NCBI RefSeq assembly: GCF_001949145.1
Contig: NW_019091883.1
Location: 21,313 to 31,493 of the forward strand
Direction: 5' to 3'
Source: Acanthaster planci
Taxonomy: Eukaryota; Echinodermata; Asteroidea; Valvatida; Acanthasteridae
Length of the DNA: 10,181 nucleotides
Shown here: in pieces, positions 1-6,860 of the stretch
Layout: each line of letters starts with the position of its first letter
How positions within the stretch are numbered: the first letter of the stretch is position 1
Made by a program: the position numbers and the translations under genes
The notes under the pieces: model-generated
What the model saw: only the letters and a program-made list of their open reading frames with translations
What the model was told of the DNA's origin: nothing
Databases searched by the model: none

Positions 1-1160
1 TGTTGTTGCTGATGCTACATGATTACAGGCTGCAATGTGCAATGGAATTGTGTTGTTTCTTGAAATGTGAAAGGTCAGCGAAACACTCTGTTGGTTTTAT
101 GTATTTTCCTGGCATCCAAGCCCGGTTGGTGCACTCGTTGGCCGTGCGCTTGCCATCCAAGCTGTCATGTTTGAAAATTCTCTGGGAAGTAAATTTCAAC
201 TGTGTGACACAAACCAATTAATTGTTGATCAAGCTTTCCACAAATTTAAGGAAAACACTGCAAATGAAGCGACGTACAATCACAAAGCAGCTATTAAATT
301 ACATGTACAATGTTTTTCCCTCGTTTAGATCGTAATGGTACAACCAGACGTGATAGTGCAAGTACCCTGCAATTGCTGGTTGTTGAAAAAAAAAAGAATT
401 GTACAATTTCAGATGAACTTGCACGTGCATAGGGTTTTTTTGGAAACAAACATTAAAAAATTCAGAAATTTAAAAACAAAACGGTGCTGCAAGTTTGCTT
501 TTTTCTGATTCTGATGCCATCTCAACTTTCAGAGCATCGTAACTACTAGTACACGTAATAGTATTGCGGTAACCCAAACAATAATTGGTTGTTTTACTTA
601 GGAACGTGTTATGGGGAATTCCACTTTTCGACCAGCATGCGGTAGTTGTTCTCAAGAAGATCTAGTTTTCCCTTTGGAGCCTTTTTAAATTATATATTAG
701 CAAAATTGTAATATCATTACGGGAAGATAACCTCAATCGTGCGTTGACTTTCACAAAAAAAACCAACTCGACGTCCTGATTTTTATCATAACAGCAATTT
801 TCCTTTTGTGTTTATTCATTGCTGGCAAAGAAACTCATGGCAATAAGCCAACAAGAAAGCTCAGGGACGTTATAAAAGCGCAGAGTTTTGGTTTTCTTGT
901 TCAAATAGAAAAACCGAAAGATGTTGTCCTTGACGGACAACACAGTAACAACGCCCTCAGTAGTTCGTAAGCAAGGAAAATTTTAACCCTAAAAGAACCC
1001 CTCCCCTCGACATTTTTCTCCGATATTTCCGCAATGCATTTTTTGTTTCAGGTGCTGGACCTTTAGCAGTTTTTAAAGTAACTCTTTAAAACAAAAATCG
1101 AACATTCTATTTTCGGGCAGTGCGCATTGCTCCGAGACGGGTCAGCCAAACATGTATACG
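1..1160. repeat. Direct repeat copy 1, left end outside window
   Basis: This stretch is repeated almost base for base, in the same orientation, at 1455-2746. Sampled blocks differ at roughly one base in 20-30: for example 2-217 matches 1456-1671, and 1134-1156 matches 2721-2743. Homology stops near 1160, where an ambiguous base (n) lies at 1162. Compared with copy 2 it lacks 74 bp (after position 256), a 5-bp insertion in the GCAGCT/ATTAAA stretch, and one of two 70-bp tandem units; it has about 20 extra bp near 1010-1095. I do not recognise the unit. Short open frames conserved between the copies exist on both strands at 3-221, but their differences are mostly amino-acid changing, so I see no sign of coding selection. 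It could be a tandem segmental duplication, a pair of unusual long terminal repeats, or an assembly artefact. Confidence 0.93.
871..942 (+). promoter_or_regulatory. TATA box followed by perfect 8-bp stem-loop, copy 1
   Basis: TATAAAAG lies at 871-878. About 44 bases later TGTTGTCC (922-929) and GGACAACA (935-942) form a perfect 8-bp inverted repeat around the 5-base loop TTGAC. A transcript starting the usual 25-30 bases after the TATA box would carry this hairpin within its first few dozen bases. The same arrangement is retained in copy 2. The sequence facts are direct; promoter activity is inferred and untested. Confidence 0.4.
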
Positions 1161-1454
1161 TNCAGGAGTTTGATTAATGAGTGATATTGTATTTTTCCTC
1201 TTGGCATAATGAGTATTCCCTTGTTTTTTAAACGAGCTGTCATCCAATCTCCAAAAGCACTAGTGTGACTTGATACCATATCTATAAAACGGCTCATGTT
1301 TTTCTCCATACACAGTGGATTTGGAAATTGTCATAATCGGCCCTTGTTAAGGTGGGCATATAAATACCACCCCCTGTTTATAAATGGAATGTTTTATGAA
1401 CATAAATCTGATGTGTCACATAATGTGCTGCCTTGTTGGTGACCGAGGTGACTG
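1161..1454. other. Spacer between the two direct repeats
   Basis: This 294-bp segment is not repeated elsewhere in the window. It holds two TATA-like sequences on the plus strand: CTATAAAACGG near 1282-1292 and CATATAAATACC near 1358-1369. It shows no primer-binding site or polypurine tract of the kind expected inside a retrotransposon, and no convincing gene. An ATG at 1433 opens an 80-codon frame (to 1675) running into copy 2, but I see no family resemblance. Confidence 0.6.
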
Positions 1455-2409
1455 CGTTGTTGCTGATGCTACATGATTACAGGCTGCAATGTGCAAAAGA
1501 ATTGTGTTGTATCTTGAAATGTGAAAGGTCAGCGAAACAATCTGTTGGTTTTATGTATTTTCCTGGCATCCAAGCCCGGTTGGTGCACTCGTTGGCCGTG
1601 CGCTTGCCATCCAAGCTGTCATGTTTGAAAATTCTTTGGGAAGTAAATTCCAACTGTGTGACACAAACCAATTAATTGTTGATCAAGCTTTCCACAAATT
1701 TAAGGAAAACGCCTGTCCTCTCCTGACCGGGAGATATATATAGTCCATTTCCTAAAATGTACTGAAGTTCCTATCTGCGAAAGCGCTGCCAATGAAGCAA
1801 CGTACAATCACGAAGCAGCTTGGCTATTAAATTACATGTACAATGTTTTTTTTTCACTCGTTTAGATCGTAATGGTACAACCAGACGTGATAGTGCAAGT
1901 ACCCTGCAATTGCTGGTTGTTGAAAAAAAAAGAATTGTACAACTTCAAATGAACTTGCACGTGCATAGGGTTTTTTCTGGAAACAAACATAAAAAAGTTA
2001 CGAAATTTAAAAACAAAACGGTGCTCCAAGTTTGCTTTTTTCTGATTCTGATGCCATCTCAACTTTCAGAGCATCGTAACTACTAGTACATGTAATAGTA
2101 TTGCGGTAACCCAAACAATAATTGGTTGTTTTACTTTGGAACGTGTTATGGGGAATTCGACTTTTCGACCAGGATGCGGTAGTTGTTCTCAAGAAGATCT
2201 AGTTTTCCATTTGGAGCCTTTTTAAATTTTATTTTAGCAAAATTGTAATATCATTACGGGAAGATAACCTCAATCGTGCGTTGACTTTCACAAAAAAAAC
2301 CTTACTCGACGTCCTGATTTTTATCATAACCGCAATTTTCCTTTTCTGTTTGATTCATTGCTGGCTAAGAAACTCATGGCAATAAGCAAACAAGAAAGCT
2401 CAGGGACGT

Positions 2410-2551
2410 TATAAAAGCGCAGAGTTTTGGTTTTCTTGTTCAAATAGAAAAACCGAAAGATGTTCTCCTTGACGGACAACACAGCAACAACGCCCTCAGT
2501 AGTTCATAAGCTAGGATAAAAACCGAAAGATGTTGTCCTTGACGGACAACA
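2410..2551 (+). promoter_or_regulatory. TATA box and duplicated stem-loop, copy 2
   Basis: TATAAAAG at 2410-2417 is followed by two stem-loops, one per 70-bp tandem unit. The first (2461-2481) has one arm mismatch, TGTTCTCC against GGACAACA. The second (2531-2551) is the perfect form also seen at 922-942. The loop TTGAC is identical in all three. Retention of the TATA box and hairpin in both long repeats makes them worth treating as one candidate unit, though recent duplication alone could explain it. Confidence 0.4.
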
Positions 2552-2588
2552 CAGCAACAACGCCCTCAGTAGTCCGTAAGCTAGGATA
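2449..2588. repeat. 70-bp tandem duplication inside copy 2
   Basis: Two adjacent 70-bp units beginning AAACCGAAAGATGTT (first near 2449, second near 2519) and ending with GCTAGGATAA. They differ at only three positions: C/G at 2465 versus 2535, and two changes in AGTTCATAAG versus AGTCCGTAAG. Copy 1 of the large repeat has a single unit, resembling the second of these in its stem-loop. The duplication therefore postdates or accompanies the divergence of the large copies. Confidence 0.92.
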
Positions 2589-2939
2589 ATTTTAACTCTA
2601 AAAGAACCCCTCCCCTCGACATTTTTCCGCAATACACTTTTGTTTCAGGTACTGGGCCTTTAGCAGTTTTTAAAGTAACAAAAATCGAACATACTATTTT
2701 CGGGCAGCGTGCATTGCTCCGAGACGGGTCAGCCAAACATGTACGCGAATACTTTTTCACGCATCGCTGCTCAATGCACGTACTACTAGCACATATATAT
2801 CCATGAACTTCAAATGACCGTAACAATAAAACTGCATGTCTGATTGAATCAAACTTACATAATTGTAATGATAAGGATGCTCTGGCGGACACTTGTATTA
2901 TTTTTTTCAAACAACACAGCAGTAAAGGGAGTTTTTTGG

Positions 2940-3141
2940 CCCCCTAATATTCAGATGTCAAGTGACCTGAGACCTCGTGATGAATTAGATTGCCAGCCAT
3001 GTTAGCGCCCTCTGGTTGGTACATATAGGTCCAAAAATGACACAAGGTCGAGGAGCACAGCCTTGTCCAGTGCTGGTCGTTTACCGTGCGTACTGGAGTT
3101 CCCTCTGCAGCTGCCGTGACAAAATGACAAAAATGACAAAA
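2940..3141 (+). repeat. Possible retroposon 3' segment with TGACAAAA tail
   Basis: The stretch ends at 3117-3141 in three head-to-tail units of TGACAAAA, with one extra A in the middle unit. Short tandem 8-mers at a 3' end are typical of CR1/L2-type non-LTR elements and the SINEs that use them. The body is more GC-rich than its surroundings, but I cannot identify RNA polymerase III boxes or a coding remnant. The assignment rests on the tail alone. The minus-strand frame through it (3153 to 2944) has no recognisable product. Confidence 0.22.
3004..3019 (-). promoter_or_regulatory. CTCF-like binding motif
   Basis: The minus strand reads CCAACCAGAGGGCGCT. Its core agrees with the animal CTCF consensus CCASYAGRGGGCRC at all but one position. 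CTCF is conserved across bilaterian animals. One good match in 10 kb is suggestive, but such motifs also ride inside repeats, and this one lies inside a candidate retroposon segment. Confidence 0.3.
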
Positions 3142-3637
3142 CACATAAACCACATAATTGCTTCATTAAAACTCAAGTGAACTACAATATTTATTGCATG
3201 CCAATTTTCATTTCTAATTCGTATGGATGAGCTTAGTCATACGGTTCGGGAAATTGTGGCTTCCCATCGGAGTCTCCTCATTGCAACTATCGCCAATTCT
3301 AGACGTTGCATTTTGAGCTCAACACATTTCCACTAATTTGTAAATATACATGTAGCACTCTTGCTGGTTCTGACTACACTCCCCCCTCCCTTTGGTTGAC
3401 CTATGAGTATTGTACATTTAATTCCGTGTATTGCGTTTGCCGTACTCTAGCTCTAACGACTCATACCATTTTCTACTTTATTTTACTTTTTTATAGCTCT
3501 TTTACACTTTTAGGAGAGTTAGTTTACTTTTAAACTTCTTAGATCAAGCATTAGATAATTACAAATACAGAACATAACACAATATACTGCACAGTACTTT
3601 TATACTGACTTTTCGTCTGAAGGTAGCCTACACCTCA
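3142..3637. other. Non-coding stretch, nothing recognised
   Basis: AT-rich sequence without a recognised gene or repeat. It includes a pyrimidine-rich run ending in AG near 3470-3496 that resembles a splice acceptor, but no open frame with known features follows it. The 75-codon plus-strand frame at 3306-3533 is hydrophobic at its end and looks like chance translation of T-rich DNA. Confidence 0.5.
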
Positions 3638-4090
3638 ATGTGGGGAGCAAATTTGCAGGGCAAAGTTGTGGGTGTGCACTCATATAAATCGGATCGTTTA
3701 GGGGTGACATCCTTTATGGAAAATGGAGGGGTGAACAAAATCAGAAAAGAAGGAAAGAAAGGGAGGAACGGGAAAAACAATTGTCAATTTGTTGAAAATA
3801 CCTCAGAACTGACCTTGAATCTGCGATGGTTTGTCAGTTTGCTACAAATCCTGGCGAAGCCTGTTATTAGTGCTGGCTCCAAAGGGAGCCGATTGAGAAA
3901 TTATGATCTGTTCTTGCTTAATAGGACACGCGTTTCCCCTTTCATCACCACTCTGTTATGCAAGCCAAAGCTATCAACCTGGAGTTCGAAGAACACGCAC
4001 TCGGATCGGTTGGGTTTCCCCCAGTCAGTTATAATTGCCAGTTTCACTGGGTTTTACACTGAGGCGGACCCCATTATTAGTGTGAATTGA
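3638..4090 (+). CDS. Unrecognised 150-residue open frame
   Basis: An ATG-to-TGA frame of 150 codons, the longest in the window. The product has a lysine/arginine/glycine-rich patch near residues 35-47 (KIRKEGKKGRNGKN) and no signal peptide, membrane segment or domain I can name. An AATAAA lies 37 bases after the stop, which would suit a terminal exon. Against it: one such frame is not surprising by chance in a 10-kb window, there is no clear translation context or splice site, and its end (from 4010) overlaps a short sequence repeated in inverted orientation at 9682-9739, suggesting a repeat origin. I infer it is more likely chance or repeat-derived than a functional gene. Confidence 0.18.
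   Translation: MWGANLQGKVVGVHSYKSDRLGVTSFMENGGVNKIRKEGKKGRNGKNNCQFVENTSELTLNLRWFVSLLQILAKPVISAGSKGSRLRNYDLFLLNRTRVSPFITTLLCKPKLSTWSSKNTHSDRLGFPQSVIIASFTGFYTEADPIISVN
4010..4069 (+). repeat. Short dispersed repeat, copy A
   Basis: Three exact blocks occur here in order: TTGGGTT (4010-4016), AATTGCCAGTTT (4033-4044) and AGGCGGAC (4062-4069). The same blocks appear in the same order on the minus strand at 9739-9682, with somewhat different spacing. This suggests two old copies of one dispersed element. I do not recognise the family. Confidence 0.45.
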
Positions 4091-4126
4091 CATTCGTCGT
4101 GCCATCTGGATGCAGATTTCCAAGAA

Positions 4127-4132
4127 AATAAA
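4127..4132 (+). terminator. AATAAA polyadenylation signal candidate
   Basis: A canonical AATAAA hexamer lies 37 bases beyond the TGA of the 3638-4090 frame. There is no clear GT-rich element after it. It is only meaningful if that frame is real, since the hexamer is frequent in AT-rich DNA. Confidence 0.2.
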
Positions 4133-4477
4133 CGGTGCAAATCTTGCAAATGCAATTTTGAATTTTTTTGTATACCTATAGGGAATGTTTCATTAAGTTT
4201 AATTCCGTTCAAGCNAGCTGCTGTGGGAGTGACACTAGGATGGAGATTTTCTTCTTAAGCACTTTGTATATGCAACACAGAAATCAATACACCAGTTCAT
4301 ACATTAATGAAATCTGGAAGACGCATGCGAGGGCGTTGCGCTCTAAGGGTGGCGCAGCATTTGTGATCAGCAGACTGATAAGCCATCACGTACACCGTGT
4401 CAATTCTAAGGTATTTACATTGATATTGCCGATTTCCAGTACCTTTCTTTTATTTCTAATCTGATCACTAGATATAT
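4133..4477. other. Non-coding stretch, nothing recognised
   Basis: No recognised gene or repeat. A 98-codon plus-strand frame at 4168-4464 contains the ambiguous base at 4215 and has no recognisable features. The segment ends at the left terminus of the DNA transposon. Confidence 0.5.
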
Positions 4478-4580
4478 GGGTCATTTCCATGTCAAATCAA
4501 CCCTTAGAATTGAAAACTTTACCCCCTCAAAATTGGTTCATTTTCAAGTTTTAGCCCTGTTGGACTAATATTTTCTGAGC
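4478..4580 (+). repeat. Left terminal inverted repeat
   Basis: Blocks shared with the reverse complement of 5679-5798, in order: GGTCATT, ATGTCAAATCA, AATT/AATTTT followed by GGTT, then TTTTAGCC(C)TGTyGGACkAAT. Outside the blocks it has diverged with small indels. The outermost 8 bases are GGGTCATT here and AGGTCATT at the other end. Confidence 0.8.
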
Positions 4581-4819
4581 GACAGACCACAACTTGCGAT
4601 TGTGACCATATCTCCCTAATCACTTAGCCAAATTTTCTGAATGTTGGTGTGTTATTGGAAAGTAAATTGTGTAGGGAATCCAAATTTGTCATTTTTGGGA
4701 TGATTTTTTACAATAACTTTGTCCATGAATTAGACTTTGTGTATCACACGACCTTGAGTTTAATTTGGATGAAAATATAACCCATATGTTTCCTCAAAAT
4801 ATTTAAAAATTGAGGTGTC

Positions 4820-4838
4820 ATATTTTTTTGTTTTCCAG
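4820..4838 (+). other. Splice-acceptor-like sequence before transposase remnant
   Basis: A run of T with few interruptions ends in TTTTCCAG (4831-4838). It directly precedes the first codon (GTC at 4839) from which family similarity can be read. This fits a 3' splice site of an intron-containing transposase gene, although the run could also be chance in T-rich DNA. Confidence 0.4.
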
Positions 4839-5401
4839 GTCCTCTCAGAGTTTGCAGATATTGCAATGAAATTTATACATACATTTATATTAAATGTACA
4901 AGTAAATGGTAAAACATCTGCCATCACTGACTGAACAGATCGCACTACAATCAGAGTTTTTGAGAGTAGTCATAGAACACCTTAAGGGCGAGTTTCCATC
5001 TGTAAAAAAAATTCACTACTTAACGCTTGGTTGTGCTGGGCAATACAAAACAAGAATGAAGAATACTTTATAAGCCCCTGTCAACATGAAGAGGATTTTG
5101 CGTTGCTTACAGAATGAAATTTCTTCTTTTACATCACACGGCAAGAATGCCTGTGATGGGATAGGAGGGGAATCGGATGTAGAGACTGGTCACGAGAGCT
5201 AGTCTGCAGCGCCTATAATGACCACATTCTGACGGGGGGATGCTGTCACTGATTTCTACAAGAATAATATCTCCGGTATCCACCTTTTTAATGTGACACC
5301 TTAAGATGAAAGTGAGGGCAAAGACTGTGAAAGGGACACTGCAGTATCGTACGTTTGTTCCTGTCTCCAATATCTGCATTGCATTTGTACAAGTTGAATG
5401 A
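4839..5401 (+). pseudogene. Transposase pseudogene (DFAE / SDG / HGKxxCDGxGG family)
   Basis: This is the catalytic part of a DDE-like transposase, readable only by changing frames. In order: VLSEFAD (4839-4859, matching the family's DFAEN block), ITD then TGA at 4932, VVIEHLKGEFPSVKKIHYL, LGCAGQYKT (from 5026; family SDGCAxQYKN), TAA at 5071, CQHEEDF (from 5079), TGA at 5115 where the family has Trp, TSHGKNACDGIGG (5131-5169), RLVTRASLQR (5183-5212), YNDHILT, DAVTDFYKNN..FNVT (5239-5298), TAA at 5302, and GTLQYRTFVPVSN before TGA at 5399. Four or more frame changes and at least five stops make it non-functional. The Asp of the expected SDG block is replaced by Leu, and the first block has Glu-Phe-Ala-Asp instead of Asp-Phe-Ala-Glu. 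The family pattern is recalled from uncharacterised metazoan proteins, so a superfamily name is withheld. Confidence 0.8.
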
Positions 5402-5678
5402 CCAAGTAACCACTCCGGATACAGTGCCAATTTAAGACAGTAATGATGCAATGTCAGAACCTTAACCAACAGTGCAACTTGATAACAAGGAATACAGCCT
5501 TTTCTGCTGCCGTTATGATGGATCGACATGGATTAATGGCAAATGTGGATTCCTTTAATACATCATTATTACATTACAAATATTAACAAACTTGACTTTT
5601 TATTTAGGGAAATATAAGGGTCATTTGAAATGGCGTTCAACCCCATTTCGGCGATTCTGGCCAAAATGCTGGTCCATA
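5402..5678. other. Transposon 3' non-coding interior
   Basis: Sequence between the last readable transposase codons and the right terminal repeat. It contains a second GGGTCATTT at 5618-5626, echoing the element's terminus. The minus-strand frame through 5529-5134 is antisense to the transposase remnant and is not a gene. Confidence 0.5.
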
Positions 5679-5798
5679 GCATGGAAACCATTCGTCCGAC
5701 AGGCTAAAAGTTAAAATTTCAGCTTTTGCAACCAAAATTACCCCATAAACTAAAAATAAAGCAGTCTGACCTGTGATTTGACATGCAATGAATGACCT
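5679..5798 (-). repeat. Right terminal inverted repeat
   Basis: Read on the minus strand from 5798 inward it gives AGGTCATT, ATGTCAAATCA, AATTTTGGTT, then CTTTTAGCCTGTCGGACGAA, the same blocks in the same order as 4478-4580. A 3-base indel separates the first two blocks relative to the left end. Similarity fades beyond about 5679. Confidence 0.8.
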
Positions 5799-6050
5799 GC
5801 ACCTGAAGGGACGGAATACGAGTTTCACAGTTAGAATTCAAAGGAAATTTTGATAGCGGAATATTTTATGGATTAACCTTTTCTTAACAGCAGCATGAAG
5901 TGTTCTTTTAGTGCTTCAATGCATTTACAGGGATAAATCTCTGATTTACCAAAAGCAAGTCATGTAAAATTAAAAAGAAATCTTCAATTCAGGTATTAAA
6001 TTCCCTTAATTAATTGTAAGTAGGCCCTATAAGTACTGCCAGTTGACCCG

Positions 6051-6061
6051 CTATTACGTCA
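6051..6061 (+). promoter_or_regulatory. bZIP (CRE/ATF-like) site, first of an opposed pair
   Basis: CTATTACGTCA is an 11-base exact inverted match to TGACGTAATAG at 6330-6340. TTACGTCA/TGACGTAA is the half-consensus CRE bound by CREB/ATF-type factors. Regulatory function is inference; the pair could equally be the remnant ends of a small element of about 290 bp. Confidence 0.25.
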
Positions 6062-6329
6062 TTTACTTTTTCACCAGTGTTGTGGTAAGTAAAAATAACT
6101 CTGAAGCAACGCTTGGTGGCAGAGTGTATTGCGGATCACACCGCGCGTTGGTCATCTTACTACAAAATTAATGTACATTACTCCATAGAGTGTTTCTTTT
6201 CTTCTTCTCACTAATGTTTCATCTTTTATAAGCTTTATGTCTGGATTTTTTTACACTACACTTTACACAACTCGATCTGAATTGATTTGGAGTATCATAG
6301 ACACCCCTATTTCTTCCTGTTCCGCCCAG

Positions 6330-6340
6330 TGACGTAATAG
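6330..6340 (-). promoter_or_regulatory. bZIP (CRE/ATF-like) site, second of the pair
   Basis: TGACGTAATAG is the exact reverse complement of 6051-6061. It is followed by GTTAC, giving a small extra dyad (GTAA-TAGG-TTAC). Flanking bases do not extend the similarity to the first site by more than a base or two. Confidence 0.25.
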
Positions 6341-6860
6341 GTTACTGCGTGCCAGGTAATTGTACACCTGCTAATCTATTTGTGTGTATTTACAGAAAAG
6401 TGATATCGTTGAGCAAAATTCCTATTTTGTATTTCTTGTATTTAAAGTTACAAATCTGTATAAATTAAAGTATAAAATAATAGGGTCGTCAAAGCGTGAA
6501 CGTCGAATGCGTTTTCATTCGCTCTAATTTCCTCAAAACTCTACATTTCCGTCTCTCCCACTTTTTTAAGTGCACACAAATAGGTTCATTAAGTGAAAAG
6601 GTAATGTTGTCATCCCCATATTGTTTCTTGATGGATCAGGGTAACTGGCTACCACTGGCAATCTTAGTCACTCCACAAACTGCCGAGTCCATTTGCCTTG
6701 TTCTTCAGTGATTGATTGGGGAGCGCGTTGCTTTATAAGATGTGGTAACTCTTACTACTCCCATTCCAAGAAGATTTCAATGCGTAGCCAAGTCCCTGTA
6801 ATAATTGTTGCAATATCGAGAGTATTCTTTTGCACAGAATAAATGAAATCGAACAGGCAT

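Larger units (their letters stand above)
1455..2746. repeat. Direct repeat copy 2, longer version
   Basis: Second copy of the 1-1160 unit. The alignment offset starts at 1454 and ends at 1587. The increase comes from a 74-bp segment at 1711-1784, a 5-bp insertion near 1821, and a 70-bp tandem duplication at 2449-2588, partly offset by small losses near 2627 and 2683. Sequence after about 2746 does not resemble the spacer following copy 1, so this is not a simple two-unit tandem array of period 1454. Its content (TATA box, stem-loops, A and T homopolymer runs) matches copy 1, and no gene is recognised. Confidence 0.93.
4478..5798 (+). mobile_element. Decayed DNA transposon with ~100-bp terminal inverted repeats
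   Basis: The two ends are inverted copies of each other and the interior holds a broken transposase in plus orientation, so this is a near-complete but dead cut-and-paste element of about 1.3 kb. The terminus GGGTCATT...ATGTCAAATCA (4478-4499) is mirrored by TGATTTGACAT...AATGACC (5774-5797). No convincing target-site duplication is visible: left flank ends GATATAT, right flank begins GCACCTG. Only about 260 bp separate the left repeat from the first recognisable coding sequence, so N-terminal exons are probably missing through internal deletion. I recall this terminus and coding family from unannotated repeats in invertebrate genomes but cannot assign a superfamily. Confidence 0.8.
5799..6860. 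other. Non-coding region, includes FReD gene 3' flank
   Basis: No gene or mobile element recognised. For the minus-strand FReD gene this is the 3' untranslated and downstream region, but I found no AATAAA on the minus strand close below 6861; only weaker variants appear (for example TATAAA opposite 6223). The plus-strand frame at 6496-6711 begins with GTG and has no recognisable content. Confidence 0.5.

Noticed and set aside
3-221. Short open frames conserved between the two large repeat copies (plus: 3-221 and 1433-1675; minus: 217-23 and 1671-1477)
   Set aside because: The copies differ at only a few sites, and most of these change amino acids in the plus frame. Both strands stay open equally, so the conservation reflects recent duplication rather than coding selection.
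922-942. Stem-loop as a Helitron 3' terminus
   Set aside because: No CTRR end follows at the usual distance, and homology between the copies continues for about 200 bases beyond it.
1-2746. Large direct repeats as the LTRs of a retrotransposon
   Set aside because: The 294-bp spacer has no primer-binding site, polypurine tract or gag-pol, and no clean TG...CA ends are visible. It remains a weak alternative only.
2581-2910. 109-codon minus-strand open frame
   Set aside because: It runs across the end of the large repeat into unrelated sequence and shows no known motif; it is most likely a chance frame.
3875-3890. GGCTCC-AAAG-GGAGCC hairpin as a histone mRNA 3' stem-loop
   Set aside because: On either strand the sixth stem pair and the loop differ from the histone consensus, no histone coding sequence is nearby, and there is no downstream purine-rich element.
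5134-5529. 131-codon minus-strand open frame
   Set aside because: It is antisense to the transposase remnant, whose plus-strand motifs (HGKNACDGIGG, RLVTRASLQR) are clearly the real signal.
6496-6711. 71-codon plus-strand frame beginning with GTG
   Set aside because: GTG is not a normal start in animal nuclear genes and the translation has no recognisable content.
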